From positions 310,001-374,000 of the forward strand of contig JAZGTN010000300.1 of NCBI GenBank assembly GCA_037783415.1: a DNA stretch of 64,000 nucleotides. The letters are read 5' to 3'. A program made the position numbers and the translations under genes. This DNA comes from Leptasterias polaris. Lineage: Eukaryota > Echinodermata > Asteroidea > Forcipulatida > Asteriidae. A model generated the notes under the pieces. That model made no database searches, had not been told where the DNA came from, and saw only the letters and a list, made by a program, of their open reading frames with translations. Shown piece after piece: positions 21,901 through 32,350 of the stretch; position 1 is the stretch's first letter, and each line of letters begins with the position of its first letter.

Positions 21901-24900
21901 TGGATTGGAGAGACCTCTGGGTTATTCCATTGTTACTATGGGTTAATTCCACTGTACCGACGACAGATATCAGAACTGGTTTTCTGAATGACTTTCAAAC
22001 TTCAGTTGCAAATTTGTTATTATCATAATAGCAAGTGTAAATCTGATGTAATACTCCTACAAAAGAGTTCTTCTTAATCAGTATGTGCCATAGCTGTCTC
22101 TCCTTAAGCTGCTTCTCATTCAACTCATTGTCTACACTGTATTGTTTAGACATCTCTATTATCTTGTTGTTAAAATAATGTTTGTTATTAGTTTTCCTCA
22201 TGTAATCATACTTGTCTGTCCAGTCCAATGTCTGGCTTGTCTTTTATATATTTGGCTCTCTATCTTGTCTGAGAGCTGATTTCTACAAGTTTTGACTTGC
22301 CTAATCAGCCTCCATACTCCTCTTTCTTCTATACTATTTAAATTGACTTCATTAATTGATCAAAAAAACAAAATTGATTTGTTACATTATTTTCTTATGT
22401 ATGATGAGAGTATGGAAATATATTCTTGACTTGAATTGAATTAAAACCCTGCTTAGTGACATCAGACTGTTCTAAACAGTCTGTTTGTAAACAAATATTG
22501 TGTACTCTACCCAAAATTTGCTCAAAAATCACAACAATTCCAAGTTCCCTATCAAGACCTAGCCAAATAGCATCGCAGTTGTCAAAATTACCCTGGGTTG
22601 ATTCTTTGACTAAAAAACAAATTCCATCAATGACCACCTCTCTATGAATTCCTATAAAAATTGCAAATCTCTTAGCCAAGGGCCAATAGCCAATACCACT
22701 CCAGGATGAAATCAATCATGTCTTCCAGATGGCTTCTGTACCGCTTGAGGGCTTGGAGTTTGCTTTGAATGGGTCTAAAGGGTCTATATCTGATGGTTTA
22801 GACCATTTTGAAACTAAGGGATTGAATTCACTTCCGAAAGTTTTACACACTGTTATAAAACATATTGTTCCTAACTGTGCGTTGCTGTGAGTATGTAATG
22901 TAGATTCCGTTTGTGCACTGATTAATCTTTGTTGAAGAGGTGGTGGCTCTGGAAAGAGTCGTTTTGTTGGTTTAATTTAAATGTTTTGAAACAAGCATGT
23001 TGAGAGACAACAACACATTCTTTTGAGATAAATATGTTATGAGAGGATACCCAAATGTTTACTAAAAGTAAACTTACTGTTCTTAAAAAGTTAACTGAAG
23101 AGGCAGATATTTCTTGTGTATGTGACAGAGTTCAGTGGTCAGGAGTGAAGTAAATGGAAGTCTACAAATGAAGAGTTTTGTGGTGGGCAACCCCGGTAAG
23201 TTTTTCCCTTAACAACTTTATACTCTATACTTTTTATACAATACTGTTAGTAAGTTCACATACCAATGTAGTGTGTAGTTACAGAAGGGGACTAGCACAT
23301 AGGACTCAATTCCTGGTGCTTAAGTCATTGATGTGTGGGTTCAAATCCCGGTCATGACACTTGCGTCTTTGACCTGGGTGCCCACTTGTTTACAGGTGCT
23401 TCATACTCCTAAGGGGTGGAGGTGGGCAAATTAATAAGGGTAATAACAGTGGAAGGCGTTTTGATTCAGAATTGAAAAGTGCCTAATAAATTCCAACTCT
23501 GATCATGAAGTTTTCCAAATACGTAGGTCTTGCTTGATATTGAACTTAAGAATTCAACCAGTGTGAACTATTTTGTTATTAAGCTACTGCACTTTAGATG
23601 GGGATAAATTGTTGCAAAGAAATCATTACCAGTAAAATTGCTATTTACAATTTCCAGTATTTGGCCATCAGAAAAATCAGCAATTGTTAGTAAATGGCCT
23701 GAAAAGTCTATTAAAGCCTTTACTATACATGTAGGTCAGCCCTTGTACTCAATCATTTTTTCCTGCTTTTTTCCAAGGGCCAAATATTATGCCTGATGCA
23801 GTAGTTCATATGATCTGCAACTAAATGAGGAACGTTTAACATTTCAGAACTGAAACTTGGGTTAAGTGAAGATCTGGTAATTGGTAAGACCAGCGAGATA
23901 GGCTACGGCACAGCAGTGCGGTTAGACCAAGCACAGTTCCATCCGAGCATAGACCTGTCTGACTTTGAACACAAGAGGGCGATGACCATCCATCCCTCTG
24001 AAGGGGAGGTAAGTACCAGCTCTTTTGACTTGGACTAAGTTGCCATACAGTTGCTGACGACACATGGGGTTCTTGGCTAGTATAGTGATTAAGTATGCTT
24101 TTCTGAGAATCCTTGGCTTCACAACCAGAATTAATAAATAAATAAATAAATAAGTAAATAAATAGTGTATTTTAAAAACTTGTCTTCTAATACAGTTCTG
24201 TGGGTGTGTAGTTATGACCCTACTGGTCTTTTACTTAATTAATTTCAGTGCACAATCATGAGATACAGTATCACAGGAGAGCTTCCCAGTCGTCTGCCAT
24301 TCCAAATATCTGCTACCACCACAGAGTTAGAGGACAAGCAGTAAGTTTAATTTTATACATCCTGAATGTAAAACTGTATTCAGTTAACCCATTTCTCTTT
24401 CACAAAGTTTGTGTCTGAGTGCATAAGATTGTTGGTTAAAGCTTCACCAAAGCACAGGTTTCTTTTTAAAAATGGCTATTTATAAATGTATGCATTAAGA
24501 ACACAGAATTCTTGTCTTGCTTAACTTTTTTTTCCACTGTACTGACTCCATGCACATGAATGTTTGGTTAATAACTTATAATAATACACTTTATTGACTA
24601 ATTATTTGTTTTGCAACAATGTTTGTATTATGATTATTTGTTGAGTCGGTATTTAGATGTTCCAATCAATCAATCAATCAGAATAATGTTGATTTAGGAC
24701 TTTTATTTGTCATCTATACTAAGGCCATTTTGAACTGGTAACATTTTGTGTCATTTGTGTCCACCGTCAATGTTTTGGTATAGATGCTATCCACAACTAT
24801 GGTATGGATATGGACAGGGTCAATCAGACAAAATTCCAAGATGAAAAACATTGGATTGTTCCCAAAGCACTTATGTCTGGCAATACATCCCATAATATTG

Positions 24901-26334
24901 CAATATTGCAGAGGTAGATCCAGTCGGTTGTTGAGGGTGAGGGGTCGCAAGCTTTCTTGGAGACGCCATGGCCTTGATGGCCAGTTGATTAATTGATTAT
25001 CCCATTTCATTGTAGATGTCTGGAGATGGTTCTAGAGATCCAATGTGACCTTCCAGCAGCTAGTCATGCCGTTGATGTAGAACTACACCTCCCAGTGCCC
25101 AAGGCAACCACAGAGTGAGTAGCTGAAGCAAGGAGGATTAAATCAATTGGATACTTACAGACTGTAGGTGGCAGCAGACATACCTGCTAAACTGTCATTA
25201 TTTATATAAGTCTGAGCATGCATACACTTTGAATAACAATGAATTTAAATAAGCAATTTTGAAACTCGTATCTTCAAATTCTATCTAACACCTTTTCTTG
25301 CAGTTGACAATTCTGTAATTGAATTGAGTGTATCTATTCATTGTTGTACCCCATTGTTTCACCAAGTGTGATAGGGAGTATCTCTGCAGCCGGCCAGGCA
25401 GCTGAATATAAATCCACAGAGAAACTGTTCATATGGACAATCAAGAAATTCCAAGGAGCTTCTCAGGTCAAGTCTAGAATCAGAGTGAGTCAATTTAGAA
25501 AGACAATTGTAAAACTTGAGGGGTTTCTTAAATCAAGTTTTTCATTACTTTATTGGAAATGGTTTTATTCTAATCCAGCAATGTAGAATCCTCACTTCTG
25601 ATTGGCCAATAGCCATGGGATATCCCATTCTAAATTCCTGTATTGTATTCTGCAAATTGAGCGCAACATGTATTGTTTTGTGCTTTACTGCAATGCAATT
25701 AATGGCTGAAAATAAATCCATTCAGAGGAAGCGTTTAAGATTGGTAAGTAATGATAATGACATTGATAATGATAAACACTTACTTATAAAAGCGCTGGTA
25801 CCTGCCTCAGATGGGCGCTCATAAGTAAGCCAGCAAATTGGACACTCTATTTTCTAGTGTGCAGCTATGGTTGCGATATTCACATTTCATTTCAGATATG
25901 TTTTAAACCATTCTGTGTACAAAGGGCAGTTAAATATGAAGGCCCACAAAGACTGTCGGTACAATTAAATAGAATGATCAATTTCACAGCGGTCCAAGTG
26001 GTTGAAAGTCTTACACATAACAAGATTTTAAATGAAACCTTATGATAATTTGTCAAGTGTCGCCATGTGTACTACCTGCAGTTGACAGGGCAAGAAATTT
26101 AACTCAATGAGATGTTGTTAATTTCTCTTTGAACAGATCCAACTTTCTCAGCTTCATCGTGCGACGGTCATGGAGCTCGGCCCAGTCAGTCTGCAGTTTG
26201 AAATCAAGAACTTTGTCAGTTCACAGCTGCAAATCAAATATCTCAAGTTATTTGACCGTCAGCATTCGTATGTTCCATACCGATGGGTGCGCTATGTCAC
26301 ACTCAGTGATTCCTACACCATAAGACTGAGGTGA
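15987..26334 (+). CDS. AP4M1: AP-4 adaptor complex subunit mu, complete (13 exons)
   Basis: Exons: 15987-16044, 17440-17525, 18010-18116, 18712-18808, 19758-19880, 21529-21600, 21730-21801, 23129-23195, 23848-24008, 24249-24340, 25016-25114, 25367-25484, 26137-26334. Together 1350 nt, 449 aa plus stop; human AP4M1 is 453 aa. The protein starts MLSQFFIISSRGDVLINKDY and contains LALVYELLDEVIDYGYVQTT (N-terminal longin-like domain), ADVGFLTLG, EVYVDVIERMTVLLAAN (start of the mu-homology domain), GELPSRLPFQI and the C-terminal WVRYVTLSDSYTIRLR. AP-4 is a clathrin-independent trans-Golgi coat that sorts ATG9 and other cargo; the mu C-terminal domain binds tyrosine-type signals. Every junction keeps phase. 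Introns contain SINEs, a LINE tail and a G-rich minisatellite. Confidence 0.96.
16681..16819 (-). repeat. tRNA-derived SINE (tRNA-Asp-like head)
   Basis: On the minus strand, 16815-16744 folds as a tRNA: good acceptor stem (GGCTAGA/TCTAGTC), A box TAGCTCAGTTGGTAGAG and B box GGTTCAAATCC. The anticodon loop is ACGTCAA, giving GTC, but position 33 is C instead of U, and the anticodon and T stems each have a mismatch. The downstream tail (AATTTTTCCTTGTTCAACCC) recurs beside a partial copy at 53338-53392, so this is a dispersed SINE and not a working tRNA gene. Confidence 0.75.
17022..17165 (+). repeat. G-rich minisatellite
   Basis: About eight degenerate copies of a 15-18 bp unit, GGGGGCGACTTTGT, in AP4M1 intron 2-side of exon 1. 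Repeated runs of 4-6 G on the sense strand could form G-quadruplexes in DNA or pre-mRNA (inference). Confidence 0.85.
19247..19672 (+). repeat. tRNA-Leu-derived SINE, best preserved copy
   Basis: The head 19247-19338 resembles a tRNA-Leu with a long variable arm and a B-box-like GGCCTGAGTCC. The body has CTTCGGATGGGACGTAAAG and GTCCCGTGTGTTGTGTAA. The 3' tail, GGCGCATTATAAATG then an ATT-rich end, resembles the tails of the local CR1/L2-like LINEs, which may supply its reverse transcriptase (inference). It lies in an AP4M1 intron. Confidence 0.82.
19881..21528. other. AP4M1 intron 5
   Basis: Contains the LINE-like tail; the rest is unassigned. No conserved open frame is seen. Confidence 0.5.
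20463..20900 (-). mobile_element. Possible LINE 3' end with GAACT-type tail
   Basis: On the minus strand the sequence ends TGGAAATAAACTGAACTGAA, a short tandem tail of a 5-bp unit, as in some LINE 3' ends. A TTTATTTCCA junction also occurs near 40470. No coding part is present. Confidence 0.4.
21802..23128. other. AP4M1 intron 7
   Basis: A long minus-strand open frame at 22395-22715 and a neighbouring + frame near 22700-22890 look like decayed transposon coding sequence, but I could not assign a family. Nothing else is recognised. Confidence 0.4.
23281..23470 (+). repeat. tRNA-derived SINE fragment
   Basis: B-box-like GGTTCAAATCCCGG followed by TCATGACACTTGCGTCTTTG. It is a decayed relative of the tRNA-Leu SINE with a shortened body, in AP4M1 intron 8. 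Confidence 0.6.
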
Positions 26335-28140
26335 CAACAGTACTTTCCATTCCAGTGTTTACATCTCATAAAGATCTATGTAGTCCGCTCACGAAAGATA
26401 CAGTAGATGAAATGTTTGAATTGAACAAACAAATATTAGTTGCAGCAATTATGATTTTAGGTACTGTATTGCCAACTAAGGATTCTTACCAAACGCAGCC
26501 AATGGTTAGTTTGGTCTTGACCTTTTCGGGACCATAGCAGCCACAAGCAGCTTGTACCAAACTGCCCATAGAGGTGGCAAAGATTTGACCTACTTCTACT
26601 CAACCGAAAAGGTCAAAGTAAAGGTCTTGTCCTGAACTGACATATATATATATTTATATATAAATTTTCTTATCATTTTGACCGGAAATGTTGGCTACAA
26701 TTTGTAACCAATATTAGCCAAACTAACTAAAATATTAACTCAAACTAATGGTCTATAAATGGTTAAAAACCCTTAAATGTTTATTTGCAGTCAGTTGTGT
26801 AACCAGGGGGGAGGCAGAGGACCCCTTCCACTCAGACCTCTTACCCCCCCCCCTAAATGCGACTGAATGGTTTGATACATAAATAGCGCCCCCCTCCCTG
26901 AATGAAAATGTCTGAATACGACACTGTTTGTAGTTGATATTTCTGGCCTGACACCTGCAGGCTACAGACACAATTGCTTTCATGCCTTGGTGCTCCTTGA
27001 ATTCCCCCTGTAGAGTCCCCTTTACATCAGAAAGTATACCTTGCCCCTAGAAAAACACATTATGAAGTGTACGACAGGGAATTTCTGAACATAATTTATA
27101 TTGTGCAATATTCTGAATTAAAGTTTTGTATATTCTAAGTTTGCTAAGAGCTCATTTTATTAAAAGTGTGTGTTTGTTTTGCTTGAAAAGGACAATTTGG
27201 ACGCATCAAAGTGTTGAATGTCACCCTTTTAGAACTTGCAGCATATTAATGATATTTACAATTTTATCTTTTGAGTGATAATATGCAGGGTTCTCCCCAG
27301 GATTTGTAATAACTGGGGGGCATTCTGGATGTTTAATTTATGTAATGAATCCATTGAATGTTTATTTGCAGTTGATATTTCAGGAGATTTAATAGAGTTG
27401 CAGGAGCTATAGCAATTACCATACATACATGTAGTACATGACCTGAATTTATTCACTGTGGTTTGTAGTTAATTTCAAAATCAGCATATTAAAAACAAGA
27501 AACAATGTTGCTTCAAACTCAAGTATTTTTTACAGCTTGTATGTTTATCCCCAAGTCAATAACATTTAATCATAGAAAATATATTTGACACTACTAGCTG
27601 AGGCATTTGGTTTTACTTTCAATCAGTTTTAATATATGTTTTCCTTCATAAACACTGCATGCTTTTTTAAGTATAAACAACTATGTCTTAGATCTATTAT
27701 AAATACACAAGATGCACAGTTGACAATCTTCATATGAGGAGTGAATCTTCTTGGTTACACTTAGCTTAGCCAATGGTCGTACAATTCCATACATGTTGGC
27801 AGATGGACTTCCTTTTTTTTGGCCAATAATCTTAGATAGATTGAATAGTCAACTAATGATGAACAGTATGCTGGGCCTTGTTTTCATGTGACCTTCAACA
27901 GTGCAAGCTGAGTAGAATTCAACAATGTGCTCCTTTTCCTTGTGAGAAGGCCAACATATTAGTCGATTCCTTGATTGTCTGTTTTGACATAAGGTTATCA
28001 AGAAAGGCTTGCTGGTACAACCTATCCATTCCTAGACAGTTCAAACACAAACAATCCACACACGGTAACTTTCTGCATCCACACACTTCTGTTAAGTCAA
28101 AGATTGTTCTTCTTATAAATCTTCTAAAAGTTCTTGATAT
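26335..28140. other. Convergent 3' region between AP4M1 and COX20
   Basis: 3'UTRs of both genes must lie here. Possible minus-strand AATAAA signals are at about 27359 and 27447. The AP4M1 polyadenylation site is not clear. No gene or classifiable repeat is seen. Confidence 0.5.
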
Positions 28141-31100
28141 TCACTTCAGGTCACCTGGTCCTCTATAGGACACCTCGGCCAAGTCATTGGGGTTTATTGT
28201 ATGGAGCTCTTCATAGCGTTTCTGTATCAAGCGCAACTTGGCTCTGTTGTATCGACAATAACCACTGAAAAGAAAACAACAAATGATTACAAATAAAAAA
28301 ATAAAAAAAAATACAGTCATGACAGTGGGTTGACTTTTCTTAGAAATTTTGAGCATTTTTGTTCTGTTTCAAACTTTACATGTTGTTGAATTTGTCCATA
28401 TCTTTTCAATCTTGTTATGAAATGACCTTGCTCCTCAGCAGACCTTTCTTGCAATGTGTTCCTCTCCTACTAATACAGTATGTGTGCTGATACAGAAGTA
28501 TTGATACTGAAAAGTCACTTCCTTGATTCTCAAGGCTATGACTGAAATTAAAAGGACTTCAGAAAAGTTTGCTAAAAGTGTTTCTCATGTGCAAAGAACA
28601 TATTAAACTTACAAAGTAACTAATGTCGTTAGTGTGAATGCTGCCACTCCAATATCTGCCGACCTCTTGACACGACCTATGTACGAGTATATGGAAGAAT
28701 TGCAACTGAATCATATGATCGATACATATTTTGTTCCTACTTCAAAGGTGTACCTCATTAAACAGAATAAGAACAGGACATGGAAAAACAAGATTAAATG
28801 AGGTGAACAAATAGGAGTTGCTGACGAAAAGGTCAGAAACTAGGAACTGAATGTTAAGAGATACTATGATGAAATTTGACAGTTATAGATTTCAATGAGC
28901 TTTTGGTAATCAGAATCCTCGGCACTAGAGAAAAAGATCAAAGAGCAGAATTTCCCATCCCAAGAAAGACAAAAATGATGGGTAGATTTATTTTCTCTAG
29001 CACTAAGAACACAAAAGCAATAGGAAATTGATTGGTCTGCCGAGACATTGCATGCCTAGGGTACATCTTGATTGAAAAACTGGAAATTTAGTGTGATATC
29101 ATTTTAGTTCCTTGAACCTTTACACCACCCTATGCCTTCTTGCCTACAGGTTCAACGGCGCACCCAACGGGGGGCCTCGAGCCCCCCCCCCCCCCCCCAA
29201 GAGGATAAAAAAAACAAAAAACAAAAAAACGGGGGAGGAAGAGGGAAGGAAAGAAAGAAAAAGAAAAAAAATTGGGGAGGGGAGGAAGGGGAAGGAAAAA
29301 AGAGCCGAGGGAGAAAAGTCGCAAATGTGTGTGCAGCTTTTGGTTTTTGTTTCCGGTGGCAGTATTTTCTTTTCTTCCTTTGCCATTCGCATTTTTTTTC
29401 CTGCCAAATTACTCTTATACGGGAGATTCGATAACGCGAGGTGCGAGGTGAAAGATTTTGAACACCATTGTTTGACAACTCCCTTGTAGTTGTTTAAACT
29501 TGCAGCAATAACATATTAAGCATTTGAAACCAACGGGCTAATTTGTCAAGGATAAAATATATCTCACGTCGTTCCGGCATTCAGTGGTTTTTCCCCCTTA
29601 TGGATTGCCTGTATAGTACTACACTTGAATTTGAGAAATCCCGCGATGTTTTTAATGAATATGCATGGTACCAGATACCGACCAGATCCAAAATGAATAT
29701 CATCACGCGTTGCTTCTTTTCCACATTTTTCATTTTAGTCGGCTATGTTCAGGGATTAAAAAGGTCTGCAATCCTACCCTTTCCAAATTACACATCACAT
29801 TTATGCTCTGGTTGAACTTATAATTTCATTTTTTAACAGTAATCTGATATAAATTTTTATTATGTGACACCACTTATTCATGGAATTTGCCGCCCAGTGA
29901 TGAAAAGTAGGTAGGAAATTTTTAAAATAAACTTAAAAGATTTATATGGATCAGAAGTGCTTAAAAAGTATTTTTTTTCTTCTAATTTTATGCATAAAGA
30001 GGCTTGATTTTTCACCCCTAAAACGCCAAAAGCTCAGAGCTCCTGGACCCCAACAGGGGCCGTAAGGCCGGCCCCTGGACCCCACCCAATACATTGGTTT
30101 GAGCCCCCCCAAAAAACATAATCCTGGGTACAGGTTGACCTAAATCCTCCAATATCCTCCTCTCCTGTGTCACTCCACACAAAATTGTTATTTGGGCCTA
30201 TAACCCTCAGTCCTTCTGAATCCTTTATTTTAGCAATGAGGATAAAAAGGATTTGGGAAGGCAAGGGTTAAAACACATTTATGAATTTATTACGAAACAG
30301 AACTACCTTGAAGATCCAAGATAGGATCATTTACATTCTCTTATTTCAGCTTTTAACATTTCAAAATACAACATTTGATGAAGACAACAATAGCTCAATT
30401 GACAATTAGTCTTTAATTCTTAAAATAACCCTTACTGGTGAGAAGAAAGTTTGTCAGCCCAACTCCAAAGCCACCTAAGATGCCAAACATAAAGGCATTT
30501 CTTGAGCAGGGCACAGACTTAAACATAGATGATACTCTGGATAACGCAGTCTGTAAGAATATAAATAAATTATTTAGTTAGAAAGGAACAATACTCTACA
30601 ATGATGATCTGTACCAAACATTTACTATGGTGGTGTCAAAACAAAAACTGTTGCCAACAGTTTTTGTTTTGACACCACCATAGTAAGTCGGATTTTAATT
30701 TAAGATTTCTAAAAAAATGAAAGTCTAATTAGCCTCAAATTTTACCAAGTACTAGAAAAAAGTGTTCTTAATGGCTTCCTTTTTATTAGTTTTTAGTTGT
30801 TCTTGTCCATTTCATTAAAATAAATTTTTGAAGATGATACATTGACACTGCTTTCGGCCTATGGCATGTAAACTTCGTAAGCGTACGCGTGTCATGATTG
30901 TGGCGCGACTTCCCTACTGTTGGTGCCAAAACATTCTGTCCACATTTTTATTACTGGTTTGATCTGATTGGTCATGCATCTATGACATGACATTGTTTAG
31001 GGGGGGGGCTTGGCAAGTGTTCGCATTTTTAAGCAGACACTATCTTGGCACGACTGTGAAACTGTAAGGAGATAGGTGTCCAGTGTCGAGGAATAATCCC

Positions 31101-31921
31101 AATAAACCATAACAATTATCCAGGGGGAGTTTACAAAGCGACTACATTCACTTCCCTGTGTTAAGCAAAGCCGGCCAGTCCATATTTTTGTTTGGATTAT
31201 GAATCATGACACAGAATTGATGTTCATCAATTTAGAAAAGTCTGCTAGGGTTACCTCAACCATCCTTGCTCTATGCCTCAACCCTCACCCCCAAGTCTGA
31301 CTCTCTTTAAGTCTAATTAAATTAAATTAGCTCTGGATGCACTACTGAATTTAAGATGCAATGCTATTATTAACAGGCCTTGACAGATGACCCTTGGGAA
31401 TGAGAAACACTATTTTCAATGCGCTTAGTTCCGATAATTGTAACCCACCCTCTCGACGATAATTGTAGACCTAACCCTCCATCTTCGTTACAATAATATA
31501 ATATTGCAATGATATGCTGCTACTGGTACAGTGCTAGCTCACTCACACATAATGAGATTCTCAATCACAAAGCAGCAAACAGTTATAAATTCATAAATAT
31601 TTATTAATGCTTTTCAGTGTAAGAACCAAAATTCATCTTTCTAAAGTGGTTCTTCTTGATTCTGATTGATATAGTGCACTAAATAGTAGTGATTGAAAAA
31701 ATGGGGGAGAAGCATGGACCATGGAGGTAGAATTAGATCTAATTCTACCTCCATGCATGGACCAAGGATGATGGAGGAACAGGAAGGATCCTCCATGACC
31801 AATAGTGAGTGGAGAAGTATTAAGTAATCTATTCCAAATGAAAACACAATGATAAATTAACACTCAAGAGTCAGACAAAATTGTCTTCTATTCCAACCTT
31901 TTCGTCGTCATTTTCGTCCAT
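28141..31921 (-). CDS. COX20: Cytochrome c oxidase assembly protein COX20, complete (4 exons)
   Basis: Minus-strand exons: 31921-31898, 30550-30436, 28676-28613 and 28264-28141, totalling 327 nt (108 aa; human 118 aa). The protein is MDENDDEK, then SMFKSVPCSRNAFMFG, a first membrane helix (FMFGILGGFGVGLTNFLLTS), the loop RVKRSADIG, a second helix (VAAFTLTTLVTFGYC) and a basic matrix tail, CRYNRAKLRLIQKRYEE. This order and the PC-R, SR-(K/R)RS-D-G and CRYN-AK motifs match COX20/FAM36A, the inner-membrane chaperone of newly made COX2 during complex IV assembly. Exons 2-4 are secure. Exon 1 is inferred from phase and its acidic start; its donor (GTTGGA) is weak. The gene is head to head with MDH1 and tail to tail with AP4M1. 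Confidence 0.9.
28677..30435. other. COX20 intron 2
   Basis: Contains a C-run and a purine-rich tract at about 29178-29320 (As, AGs and GGGs), which generates spurious open frames on both strands, and an open + frame at 29543-29815 that matches nothing I know. No gene is supported. Confidence 0.5.
30622..30686. repeat. Perfect 32-bp palindrome with 1-nt spacer
   Basis: Arm 30622-30653 is the exact complement of 30655-30686, with a single C between. It lies in COX20 intron 1. There are no flanking direct repeats. Confidence 0.9.
31712..31763. repeat. 34-nt perfect palindrome in 9-bp direct repeats
   Basis: 31721-31754 is a perfect 17-bp-arm palindrome centred on AGATCT. GCATGGACC flanks it directly at 31712-31720 and 31755-31763. 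A second, imperfect hairpin (ATGGAGGA/TCCTCCAT, about 31771-31796) follows, between copies of GACCAA. Confidence 0.88.
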
Positions 31922-32350
31922 TTTTCTCTGAATTTAACAATACTTTATTCAAGCCAACAATTTATGTCACTGTCACTGTAGATTGGGCTGGTCAACAAAA
32001 TAGTCACATAAATCACTCACGCACACAGTATAGTTCATACACAACAACTACACGAACTGCTCGATATAAATTAACTTTATGTAAACTCTACAATTAACAC
32101 GTGGTGCATGTGTGCACAAAATCGATTTAGTCTGGTCCCCAACAAGTATGAAATAAAAACATAACTCGATACGCTTGGATGTGATTTCAAAGAATTAAAC
32201 TTTGACCTCACATGATCAAAATCGTGTGATGTGCAACGGAGTGGAAAGTTTGCCGGTACTACTTTGGGAAGGACATCGGTATAAGTGTGTTCTTTGGGAG
32301 GACTATTTTTGAGCATTCAACTGCAGAATCTACAGTACTTACAAGGAAAC
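31922..32350. promoter_or_regulatory. Shared COX20/MDH1 promoter interval
   Basis: The inferred start codons of COX20 (minus) and MDH1 (plus) lie 429 bp apart in divergent orientation, so both promoters fall in this interval. No TATA box or CpG cluster stands out. The size depends on the two inferred first exons. Confidence 0.5.

Noticed and set aside
29112..29489. Open frames encoding Lys/Glu/Gly-rich proteins on both strands
   Set aside because: Pure low-complexity purine tract; open frames arise from lack of stop codons in simple sequence.
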